This document shows, piece by piece, positions 39,219 to 46,584 of a stretch of DNA of 64,000 bases (positions are counted from its first letter, which is position 1; each line of letters starts with the position of its first letter). A program made the translations under genes and the position numbers. This DNA is from Gp6-AA45 sp035652075 (GTDB lineage Bacteria; Acidobacteriota; Vicinamibacteria; Vicinamibacterales; CAVVIG01): positions 31,663 through 95,662 of the forward strand of contig DASREL010000027.1 in assembly GCA_035652075.1 (NCBI GenBank). Reading direction: 5' to 3'. The notes below the pieces were generated by a model, which was given only the letters and a program-made list of their open reading frames with translations, made no database searches and had not been told where the DNA came from.

Positions 39219-40238
39219 CTACGACAGTTCTTCGATATGCGCGGCGAGAATCTCGCGCAGGCGTGTGAACCGCGGATACTTTTCCAGGTTGTCGCGCACG
39301 TACCGCAACGTTCGCGGGATGTACTGGATGTACACAGGGTTGCGACGGGTCATCGTCTGGTAGCCGAACGTCCCCAGCGCTTTCAAATTGCGCTGCAGCG
39401 ACATCAGATCGAACCGGCGGCGGAAATCGACATCGCCCGGAGAGCCTTTCAACGCGAGGAAGTACGCGATCAGCTCTTCGACCTGCCGTTCCGGAATGTC
39501 CATATACGAATCGCGCAAGAGGGACACAAGATCGTAGGTGTCCGGCCCCATGCGCGCGTCCTGGAAATCGATGATGTAGAGACTGCTGTCATGCAGCATG
39601 AGATTGCGGCTGTGATAATCGCGGTGACACAGCACGCGCGGCTCGGACGCGAGCTCGCGGACGATGGTCGCGCACTCGATGTCGAACACATCGCGTTCGC
39701 TCGGCGACAATGTCGACGCGCGGAATCCCTCGACGAAGTGTTTCGCGAAGAAGTTCAGCTCCCACGTCAGCTTCTCGACGTCGAACGCGATCGTGTACGG
39801 CACGTACTGCGTCGACTGCAATTCGCCGCCGCGCCGCTGCAGCAGTTCGATGAACGCGACCGCTTGTCGGTAGAGCGCGACGTGTTCCGTGAGCGGCGCG
39901 GATCCGAGATGCGCCTGCAGCGTGACGTCCCCGAGATCCTGCAACGCCAGGATCCCGAGTTCGTCGGAATGCCCGAGGATGATCGGCACCGGGAGCGCCA
40001 TCTGCTGCAGCAGTTCGGCGACATTGGCAAACGTCAAGGTTGCGAACTCGATCGGGCCCGCGTGCAGCGCGATCACGAACGCGGGGCCGTCGCTTGGAAT
40101 GATCCGGAAGTACTTGCGGTCGGACGCGTCGCCGGTCAGCGGCACCACACGCGCGCGCTCGTTCGCCAGCCCGCTTTCGCGGAGATAGGACTTGATGCGC
40201 TCGCGGTTCTGAATGCCGTCAGCGGTGCGTTGTTCCAT
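39219..40238 (-). CDS. amgK: AmgK-like anomeric sugar kinase (MurNAc/GlcNAc kinase), APH fold
   Basis: 339 aa, the family length. AmgK phosphorylates MurNAc (and GlcNAc) at C1 in cell-wall recycling. The catalytic loop CHRDYHSRNLML and the DFQDARMGPDTYDLVSLLRD block fit the AmgK subgroup (COG3178) rather than antibiotic kinases, which have other surroundings. Its first 20 bases overlap the MurU-like gene, as amgK and murU are paired in pseudomonads. Substrate is inferred from that pairing. Confidence 0.8.
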   Translation of the reverse strand: MEQRTADGIQNRERIKSYLRESGLANERARVVPLTGDASDRKYFRIIPSDGPAFVIALHAGPIEFATLTFANVAELLQQMALPVPIILGHSDELGILALQDLGDVTLQAHLGSAPLTEHVALYRQAVAFIELLQRRGGELQSTQYVPYTIAFDVEKLTWELNFFAKHFVEGFRASTLSPSERDVFDIECATIVRELASEPRVLCHRDYHSRNLMLHDSSLYIIDFQDARMGPDTYDLVSLLRDSYMDIPERQVEELIAYFLALKGSPGDVDFRRRFDLMSLQRNLKALGTFGYQTMTRRNPVYIQYIPRTLRYVRDNLEKYPRFTRLREILAAHIEELS

Positions 40239-41151
40239 CGCTCACCACGATCGCGTCGTGCAGGACGGCGCCAGCAGGTATGTGTGCGCCGTCGGTGATG
40301 ATGCAGTGTTCGACCGACGCGCCAGCGCCCACGGCCACATCGTCCCACAAAATCGAGTGCGCGATGCGCGCTGTTGGATGAATCGACCCAGCTCGACCAC
40401 GGACGACGTCGCCCCGCTGCTCGCGCGCGGCGAACGCATCCGACATCCGCCAGTAGTCGTCGACGGTGCCGACGTCCCAGAACGCTGATTCGCTCACGCT
40501 GCCGACGACCGACCCGGGCGCCGTCGCGATCAACCGATCGTAAACGCCGCCGATCGAGCTGGCGGGTTCGCCGTCAACGAGATCGGCAAACACCGACCGC
40601 TCGGCGATCTGGAGTCCGATGTAGTGGAACGTCCCTTCGGCAGCAGGACCGCGCGGCACGAATCCGATGACGCGATGATCGCGATCGAGCTGCACGCCGC
40701 CGTAATGCAGGAAGTCGGTGTTTGGCACGAGCGCCAGCGTCACGAGCGCGCCGCTCGTGCGGTGACGTTGCTCCAATGCTGCGACGTCGACGGTCGTCAA
40801 CGTGTCGCCGTTGACGATCAGGAGTGGACCGTCGGCACCTGAAGGTAGCCAGGCGCCGAACAAAGGAAGCGCGTGGCGCGGGCCGCCGGCGCTGCCGAGG
40901 ATCCGCGGTTGCTCCCATGAATAGCGAACACGCACGCCGAGCGCGGTGCCGTCGCCGAGGAGACCCGTCAGCGTTTCGGGACGGTGGTGCAGATTCAGCA
41001 CGACATCGGTGACACCGTTCTCGCGCAGATGGGAGAGGATGCGAACAATCATCGGCACGCCGGCAACGGGGATCGCCGGCTTGGCGCGAACGTGGGTGAG
41101 CGGACGCAGCCTCGTGCCGAGGCCCGCCGTCAGAACGAGGGCGTGACGAAT
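40219..41151 (-). CDS. murU: MurU-like nucleotidyltransferase with C-terminal beta-helix, probable ATT start
   Basis: 310 aa if started at ATT 41151. The N-terminal nucleotide-binding signature LTAGLGTRLRPLT lies upstream of the first ATG (41058), and an in-frame TGA at 41155-41157 limits the extension; GAGGA sits seven bases before the ATT, so ATT is the best start. The core has PAIPVAGVPMIVRIL and LIVNGDTLT; the C-terminus (~250-300) has hexapeptide-repeat-like turns (HPTARIAHSILWDDVAVGAGA). MurU makes UDP-MurNAc from MurNAc-1-P; the extra C-terminus recalls sugar-1-P nucleotidyltransferases such as GlmU or mannose-1-P enzymes, so specificity is uncertain. Confidence 0.78.
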   Translation of the reverse strand: MRHALVLTAGLGTRLRPLTHVRAKPAIPVAGVPMIVRILSHLRENGVTDVVLNLHHRPETLTGLLGDGTALGVRVRYSWEQPRILGSAGGPRHALPLFGAWLPSGADGPLLIVNGDTLTTVDVAALEQRHRTSGALVTLALVPNTDFLHYGGVQLDRDHRVIGFVPRGPAAEGTFHYIGLQIAERSVFADLVDGEPASSIGGVYDRLIATAPGSVVGSVSESAFWDVGTVDDYWRMSDAFAAREQRGDVVRGRAGSIHPTARIAHSILWDDVAVGAGASVEHCIITDGAHIPAGAVLHDAIVVSDGTTHR

Positions 41152-41154
41152 CGC

Positions 41155-41709
41155 TCAGTCCTCGAAGACCATGTCGGCGCACGGGATGCCGCGTGCGTCG
41201 CAGTCGGTGATGTAGATGCGGCGGTACGAGTCGACCAGGTAATCGCTCGGCGACTTGCCGAGCAACTCCGCCACGTCGTGGATGCCGCGATCTCCGCCTT
41301 CGATTTCGACAAAGGTGCCGACCGGCGTTTCGTCGACGGCGATGATCACGTCCTCGAGCGCGAACTCTTCGCGGTACTTCTGATACCGGAACCAGACATG
41401 GAAGCCCAACGCCTGCAGAAGCTGGAGCATCGTGTCGCCGTCGCTGACCATCGTTTCGAGCTCCTCGCGCACCTTGAGGAGCGACGGTTGCGCGGGCCCT
41501 TTGAACGTGATGATGCTCTTGCCCGATTCGACGCGGACGCGCAGGACGCATCGCTGCACCCGCAGCGACTCCTCGTCGGTATCGAGCAGCGCGTCTTCCT
41601 GCAGCCGCCGCGCGCGCAGAGGCGTCGCGCCTGCCGCGACGACCGCCGCGCGCGCCGTGTCGGCGTCAGCGAATCGCAGCTTGATTTCGCGCTCAACGGT
41701 GGCGGGCAT
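41155..41709 (-). CDS. CYTH-domain protein (class IV adenylate cyclase/thiamine-triphosphatase type)
   Basis: 184 aa. Diagnostic EREIKLRF at residues 6-13 (ExExK), LRVRVESGKSIITFKGP, EELET and FVEIEGG, all acidic/basic residues of the triphosphate tunnel. Members hydrolyse or cyclise triphosphates. A role linked to the MurU/AmgK genes downstream is suggested by the 3-base spacing but is not known. Nine bases separate it from the preceding membrane gene. Confidence 0.85.
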   Translation of the reverse strand: MPATVEREIKLRFADADTARAAVVAAGATPLRARRLQEDALLDTDEESLRVQRCVLRVRVESGKSIITFKGPAQPSLLKVREELETMVSDGDTMLQLLQALGFHVWFRYQKYREEFALEDVIIAVDETPVGTFVEIEGGDRGIHDVAELLGKSPSDYLVDSYRRIYITDCDARGIPCADMVFED

Positions 41710-41718
41710 GCGGTCTAT

Positions 41719-42588
41719 TTAACTCGCCAACTTGCGAAACATCAATCGGACAAAGACGTACATCGTGAAACACTCGAGCGCAAACGGCGGAAATCCGAGG
41801 AAGCCCGGCAGCGGCATTTCGAACAGCTTCACATGTTCCATGATTGGCACCGTGTAATGCCACTTCGCGCCCGCCCAGTAATTCCAGAATTCCCACAGGA
41901 AGCCGCACAATAAACCGCTCATGAGGAGGTTGCGCGTCCTGTTCCGGTCATCCAGCAACGACTCGCCGCCGAAGCGTCTGTTGATCGGGTCGAGCAGGAA
42001 AATGAACCCAAGCCAGACCGGCGCAGCCAGGTAGCGGGCAACCGATGGGGAAACGAAGAACGGGCACGCGAGCATGAGGGCGCCTGCGACGAGGGCGGGA
42101 ACGGCAGGAAGGGCAGGACGGCCAGGAAGGGCAGGACGGCCAGGAAGGGCGGGATGGGCCCGAGGGGCGGGAGAGAAAGTGCGTTGTCTTGCCCGTCCCG
42201 CCTCTCCGGCCGCTCCCGCCTTTCCTGCCCATCCATCGATCAGATCCGCCCCTTCGAAAATCGCCGGCCAGATCGTCGCGAACGACCATGCGTAGCCGAA
42301 CATTCGAAGCCAGAAGTTTTCCGGCAGCCCGACGTAGTACCAATTCCGGATGACGAGGTTGTAGCCCTCGAACACGAGCCACAACGGAATGGACAGGAGC
42401 GCGAGCAGCACGAACTCGCGGGGCGTGGACCGGATCCACGATCGCCCGCGCGCGCGGAACACGGTCGCATCAGCGAACAGAATGAAACCGGTCCAGCAGA
42501 TCGGCGTGTTCCACGAGTAGAACGGCTCGACGCGCGCGAGCGTCGCCGCCTCGGACACGACCATGATCAGCAGGCCGAGCGCGATCAC
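41719..42588 (-). CDS. Polytopic membrane protein with repeat-derived loop
   Basis: 289 aa from GTG 42588, which overlaps the MidA-like stop by 4 bases (GTGA). About seven hydrophobic helices (ALGLLIMVVSEAATLA, FVLLALLSIPLWLVFEGYNL, ...). A loop of ~50 residues between two helices is built of Gly/Ala then GRPALP hexads encoded by an 18-bp tandem repeat (42106-42150) and its mirror (42190-42230). The C-terminal part FLWEFWNYWAGAKWHYTVP is rich in Trp. Family not recognised. The longer open frame to 42873 is a shadow of the MidA-like gene. Confidence 0.65.
   Translation of the reverse strand: MIALGLLIMVVSEAATLARVEPFYSWNTPICWTGFILFADATVFRARGRSWIRSTPREFVLLALLSIPLWLVFEGYNLVIRNWYYVGLPENFWLRMFGYAWSFATIWPAIFEGADLIDGWAGKAGAAGEAGRARQRTFSPAPRAHPALPGRPALPGRPALPAVPALVAGALMLACPFFVSPSVARYLAAPVWLGFIFLLDPINRRFGGESLLDDRNRTRNLLMSGLLCGFLWEFWNYWAGAKWHYTVPIMEHVKLFEMPLPGFLGFPPFALECFTMYVFVRLMFRKLAS
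42106..42150. repeat. 18-bp tandem repeat (2.5 units) in the membrane-protein gene
   Basis: Unit AGGAAGGGCAGGACGGCC at 42106-42123 and 42124-42141, partial third copy to 42150. Each unit encodes a Pro-Ala-Leu-Pro-Gly-Arg hexad on the minus strand. A reverse-complement-like C-rich stretch lies at 42190-42230, so a hairpin is possible. Confidence 0.75.
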
Positions 42589-43721
42589 GTCACGCGCACT
42601 CTGAACGAACAGCCGAGCAGCGCGGGGCGCCCGACGTGCTTTCCCAAGAGCAGCACCTTGTGCGTGCTGCCGAGACCGCCGGGCAGCAGCAGCGTCTTGA
42701 GGGCGCCGGACGCGGACGTGGACAAGCGCGCGCTGCGGTTCAGGATCCCCAGCAGGAAATACGTTTGATCGAGAAAGCCGAGCGTCTCCATCCCTTCGGC
42801 TTCCGCCGCCGCGCGTACGCTCGTGAAGTCGACGTGCGCGGTGATGTCCTGCTCGCCGGGTTTGTGCAGCCATGCGTCATCCGCGCTGCGATGCCCCGAG
42901 AATGTCGTCAGCGTGCCCGCGGAATGTGACGCCGAGTACAGATCGCGCGCCTCGTGACCGTAGTCGATCAGGATCATGAAGCCACGGCGCATCCGCCGCG
43001 CGGCTTCGCGGATCCAGTCAATCGCGTTCAAATTGATTTCTGCGCGCCAGCCTGGTTGCAGTCTCGCACCGACAGCATCGAGGTACTGCTGCAGTCGCGG
43101 TGTAGACGGCGCGCCTTCGGCGAGTTGGAGGGCGGGTCCTTTGGGACCTGTCACGTACACCTCTCTCAACCCCTCCTCGCGCATCACGACCTGATGCACC
43201 GGGAACGCATCGAGCAGTTCGTTCGCGATGAGCACGCCCTCGAATGATTCCGGGAGCGCGCCGCACGACGAGGTCAGACGATCGGCGACGTCACCGAGCG
43301 TCGTCCGCTGATCTGCGCGAGCCGCCGCGCTCGCTTCGACGAGATGGAGATGGAGCGCGTTGTAGAAATCGGGATGCTCGCGCTTCGCCGCGCGCAGGAT
43401 GTCGGTTGAGAGGCGACCGTTCCCCGCGCCCGCTTCCACGAAATCAATGGCAACCACAGAATTCACGGAACGCACAGCAGCCGGTGTGGTTTCTGTGTGT
43501 TCTGTGGGTTCTGTGGTTAATTTTCGAAACATCTCCTCGATCTGAACCTCGAGGAGTTCGCCGAAGATGGGACCGACGTCGACGCTGGTAAAAAAATCGC
43601 CCGCGCGGCCGGACCGTTGGCTCGCGCGGGCGTAGTAACCGAACTCGGGGTGGTAGAGCGCTAATTCCATGAACGCGGCGACCGTGATCGGGCCGCGTTC
43701 ACGAATCAGATCGTCGATCAT
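42585..43721 (-). CDS. MidA-like class I SAM-dependent methyltransferase (NDUFAF7/DUF185 family)
   Basis: 378 aa from ATG 43721, which overlaps the htrA stop by 4 bases. N-terminus MIDDLIRERGPITVAAFMELALYHPEFGYYA and FTSVDVGPIFGELLEVQIEEMF are the family's opening; VEAGAGNGRLSTDILRAA is the SAM-binding motif. Eukaryotic members methylate a complex I arginine; the bacterial target is not established. A ~26-residue insert (TEPTEHTETTPAAVRSVNSV) between the two motifs is encoded by an inverted repeat at 43452-43518. Confidence 0.85.
   Translation of the reverse strand: MIDDLIRERGPITVAAFMELALYHPEFGYYARASQRSGRAGDFFTSVDVGPIFGELLEVQIEEMFRKLTTEPTEHTETTPAAVRSVNSVVAIDFVEAGAGNGRLSTDILRAAKREHPDFYNALHLHLVEASAAARADQRTTLGDVADRLTSSCGALPESFEGVLIANELLDAFPVHQVVMREEGLREVYVTGPKGPALQLAEGAPSTPRLQQYLDAVGARLQPGWRAEINLNAIDWIREAARRMRRGFMILIDYGHEARDLYSASHSAGTLTTFSGHRSADDAWLHKPGEQDITAHVDFTSVRAAAEAEGMETLGFLDQTYFLLGILNRSARLSTSASGALKTLLLPGGLGSTHKVLLLGKHVGRPALLGCSFRVRVT
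43452..43518. repeat. AACCACAGAATTCA inverted repeat inside the MidA-like gene
   Basis: Arms 43452-43477 and 43493-43518 match over 22 of 26 positions in reverse complement, with simple CACAGAA/TTCTGTG units. The first 14 bases recur exactly (inverted) at 59271-59284. Confidence 0.7.
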
Positions 43722-45319
43722 TCTTTTCGGATCGGGACGAACGTCTCGCTGTCGCCGCGCCACACGCGCAGCTGCGCGAGATGTTTCGACTGGACCTTCT
43801 GCAGCTCGCGCTGCGCGTCCTGCGCGCTCGACACCGTTTTCCCGTTCACCGACAGGATCACGTCGCCCGGTCGCAGGAAGCCGGCCGACGGCCCGTCCTG
43901 ATCGACGTCGGACACGACCGCGCCGGTCTGGCCCGACGGCAAGTGCAGGCGACGCGCCATCTGCGCCGTGACGCTCTCGAGCGTCAGGCCGAATCCGCTG
44001 GCGCCCTGTTCTTCCGGCTCCTGCTGATCCTGTTCCTGGTTGCGACGGCCGCCGCCGCCGGTGGCCTGCTGTTCCGCTTCGAGATCGAGCTCTTCGACGG
44101 TGACGTGGACCGTCTTCTCCGTCTTGTTGCGGAGCAGCTTCATCGGCACCGACGTGCCCGGCTTGGTGACCATCACCATCTTCACCAGCTCGTCGCGGCT
44201 CGCGACCGGACGGCCGTTGTACTCGGTGATCACGTCACCCGGCTCGATGCCCGCTTTCTCCGCCGGGCTGCCCTTCGGGACCTGCGCGACGAGCGCGCCC
44301 TTGCGTTCCTTCAAGCCGAAGTCTTCCCACGATTCGCGCGGCACCGGAATCACCGAGACGCCGATGCGGCCGCGCGTGATCTTGCCGGCGCGCAGCTGCG
44401 GCAGCAGATCGCGGACGGTGTTGATCGGGACGGCGAAGCCGATGCCGATGTTGCCCTCGGTCTGCGAGTTCGTGATGATCGCCGTGTTCATGCCGATCAC
44501 TTCGCCGCGCACGTTCAACAGCGGGCCACCCGAGTTGCCCGGGTTGATCGCCGCGTCGGTCTGAATCATGTCGTTCGTGCGGCCGGTCGACACCGGGAAC
44601 GCGCGGCCGATCGCGCTGACGACGCCGACCGTGACGGTGTGCGTGTAGCCGAACGGGTTGCCGATCGCCATCACCCAGTCACCGGGGCCCATCTGCGCCG
44701 AGTCGCCGAACTTCACCTCGGGCAACGCGCCCTTGGGTTTGTCGACGAGCTCGATGAGCGCGCTGTCCGTCAGCTGATCGTGGCCGATGACTTTCGCTTC
44801 GTACGGCGTTTCATCGTCGCCGTAGAGGTACACCTCGATCTTGATCGCGTCCTCGACGACGTGGTTGTTGGTGAGGATGTAGCCGTCCTTGCTGATGATG
44901 AAGCCGGTGCCGGCGGCGCTCGTCTTCGGTTCACGCTGCGGCTGGCGGTTCCGTCCGCCGCGGCCGCCGCGTCCGCCGCCTTGTTGATCTTGATCGTCGG
45001 GCTGGCCGAAGAAGCGATGGAACAGATCGTCCTGGCCGCCACCGCCGCCGCCGAAGAATTGCGTCAGGTCGTTCTGCTTCGCCTTCATCGTCGTGCGGAT
45101 GTTGACGACCGACGGCGTCACCGCTTTCGCGATGTTGCGGAACGTCTCGGCGTTCAACGCACCGGTGATCGGCGCGCTGTTCATCGGCGGGACGTTGAGC
45201 GTCTGCGCGGACGAGGTCGGCGTCAGATCGAGGCGCGACGCGAGCACCATGCCGACGGCGAGCGACGCGACGGCGATGAGGAGCGCGTAGAAAAACGTAG
45301 TCTTGCGAGTTGACATCAT
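43718..45319 (-). CDS. htrA: Trypsin-like serine protease of the DegP/HtrA (Do) family
   Basis: 533 aa from ATG 45319 (TAAGG a few bases upstream; GTG 45325 is possible). Signal anchor (FFYALLIAVASLAVGMVLA), protease domain with His in LTNNHVVEDA, Asp in TDSALIEL and Ser in NPGNSGGPL, then two PDZ domains (~310-400 and ~430-530) joined by a Gln/Glu-rich linker. A Gly/Arg/Asp-rich loop (DDQDQQGGGRGGRGGRNR) precedes the catalytic His. A periplasmic protease/chaperone under envelope stress. Confidence 0.94.
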   Translation of the reverse strand: MMSTRKTTFFYALLIAVASLAVGMVLASRLDLTPTSSAQTLNVPPMNSAPITGALNAETFRNIAKAVTPSVVNIRTTMKAKQNDLTQFFGGGGGGQDDLFHRFFGQPDDQDQQGGGRGGRGGRNRQPQREPKTSAAGTGFIISKDGYILTNNHVVEDAIKIEVYLYGDDETPYEAKVIGHDQLTDSALIELVDKPKGALPEVKFGDSAQMGPGDWVMAIGNPFGYTHTVTVGVVSAIGRAFPVSTGRTNDMIQTDAAINPGNSGGPLLNVRGEVIGMNTAIITNSQTEGNIGIGFAVPINTVRDLLPQLRAGKITRGRIGVSVIPVPRESWEDFGLKERKGALVAQVPKGSPAEKAGIEPGDVITEYNGRPVASRDELVKMVMVTKPGTSVPMKLLRNKTEKTVHVTVEELDLEAEQQATGGGGRRNQEQDQQEPEEQGASGFGLTLESVTAQMARRLHLPSGQTGAVVSDVDQDGPSAGFLRPGDVILSVNGKTVSSAQDAQRELQKVQSKHLAQLRVWRGDSETFVPIRKE

Positions 45320-45330
45320 CGACACCTTAT

Positions 45331-46536
45331 CTACACCTTCACGATTTCCGTTTGAAGCGGACCGGTGACCGTCGCATCATGCGCGGCGACGACCATGTTG
45401 ATCTCCGTTCTGACGCCGAAGTCTTCGAAATAGACGCCCGGCTCGATCGTAAAGCCGGTTCCCGGGAGCAAGCGCCGATCGTCGTGCGTCTCGTAATCGT
45501 CCATGTTGACGCCGTTGCCGTGGACCGTCTCCCCGAGACTGTGGCCCGTCCGGTGGAGGATCTGCGCGGCGTAGCCCCGGCCGATGATCACCTCGCGCGC
45601 GGCGCGATCGACCTCCCAGCCGCGAATCTCGCGTCCGGCGCGCGTGCGCTCCTGCACGAGGCGAACCGACGCATCGCGTGCGTCGCGGATCGTCTCGAAC
45701 GCGCGTGTGAAGCGCTCCGGCACGTCCGTGCCGACGTACCCGACCCACGTGATGTCAGCAAACACCGCGCCGGGGACGTCGAGCTTGCCCCACAGGTCGA
45801 GCAGGACGAGGTCGTTCATGCGGAGGACGCGGTGATGCTGAGCGGTGGGTTGATAGTGCGGGTTGCCGGCGTGTTCGGTGGCCGCGACGATGGGCGGCGA
45901 ATCGGTGATGAGGCCTTCATCCCCGAACCAGCCCATCATCAGTTGCTGGATGTCGTATTCCGTGGTCGGGACGCCGTCCCGCAACCGCCGGCCGACCGCG
46001 TCGAACGCACGATCCTTGACGCGGTAAAGCATCTGGGACGCCGCGCGGTGCGTCTGAATCGCCTGGTCGCTCCACACCGCGGAAAAGCGCTGGATGAGAT
46101 CGCCGGACGACACGACCTCGACACCGGTCCCGCGGACGAGTTCGATCGTGCCCGCGTCGATGCGCGAGACATATGGAATCGCGCAGTTCGGGGAGTATTC
46201 CATCGCGATGCGACGGACGCCTGACAGCAGATGCTTGAGTCCTGCTTCGAGCTGATCGCGACCGGCGTAGCGCTCGGCGGAGCCGGGCAAGTGCGCGAGC
46301 GATTTCGGTTCGATCGCATGGACGAGCGCTCGCGGCTGGCCGGTCGCCGGGATGAAGTAGTACCACCGGCGCGTCGCCAGGTGGCCGCCCTGCTTGTTGA
46401 CGGCTGTGACATCGGCGGCAATCGGGTTGATGCCGCGGAAGTCGTAGAGCAGCCAGCCGTCGACGCCGTCGGCTGCGAGGGCGGCTTGCACCGCCGCAAT
46501 ATCAAGCCCTTCGGTCGTCACCGTCGTCTGAGACAC
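45331..46536 (-). CDS. M24-family Xaa-Pro dipeptidase/aminopeptidase-like protein
   Basis: 401 aa. C-terminal pita-bread metallopeptidase fold with the metal ligands visible as D (LLDLWGKLD), D (VFADIT), H (HRTGHSLGE), E (GTGFTIEPGVYFE) and E (VRTEINMV). The N-terminal creatinase-like domain is present. It removes N-terminal residues before proline or cleaves X-Pro dipeptides. GTG start 46536 with TATACT eight bases upstream. First gene of the nine-gene minus-strand operon. Confidence 0.85.
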   Translation of the reverse strand: MSQTTVTTEGLDIAAVQAALAADGVDGWLLYDFRGINPIAADVTAVNKQGGHLATRRWYYFIPATGQPRALVHAIEPKSLAHLPGSAERYAGRDQLEAGLKHLLSGVRRIAMEYSPNCAIPYVSRIDAGTIELVRGTGVEVVSSGDLIQRFSAVWSDQAIQTHRAASQMLYRVKDRAFDAVGRRLRDGVPTTEYDIQQLMMGWFGDEGLITDSPPIVAATEHAGNPHYQPTAQHHRVLRMNDLVLLDLWGKLDVPGAVFADITWVGYVGTDVPERFTRAFETIRDARDASVRLVQERTRAGREIRGWEVDRAAREVIIGRGYAAQILHRTGHSLGETVHGNGVNMDDYETHDDRRLLPGTGFTIEPGVYFEDFGVRTEINMVVAAHDATVTGPLQTEIVKV

Positions 46537-46544
46537 AGGTAATC

Positions 46545-46566
46545 AGTATAGCCGCACGCTTATAAT
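46545..46566. promoter_or_regulatory. Divergent -10 boxes of the pepP-like operon and the VWFA gene
   Basis: Minus-strand TATACT (46550-46545) is 8 bases before the peptidase GTG. Plus-strand TATAAT (46561-46566) is 18 bases before the VWFA ATG. No good -35 elements. Confidence 0.4.
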
Positions 46567-46584
46567 CGACCCTAGAGCAGCCGT

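Noticed and set aside
41151..41157. Stop-codon read-through (or selenocysteine) joining the CYTH and MurU-like frames
   Set aside because: Both frames are the same, but a good Shine-Dalgarno at correct distance from ATT and the complete CYTH domain ending at TGA make a separate start simpler; no SECIS-like structure was seen.
42106..42150. CRISPR-like direct repeats
   Set aside because: Units are contiguous with no spacers, lie in frame in a gene, and no cas genes are present.
42589..42873. N-terminal extension of the repeat-containing membrane protein
   Set aside because: Low-complexity shadow of the MidA-like gene; GTG 42588 gives a 4-base overlap like neighbouring genes.
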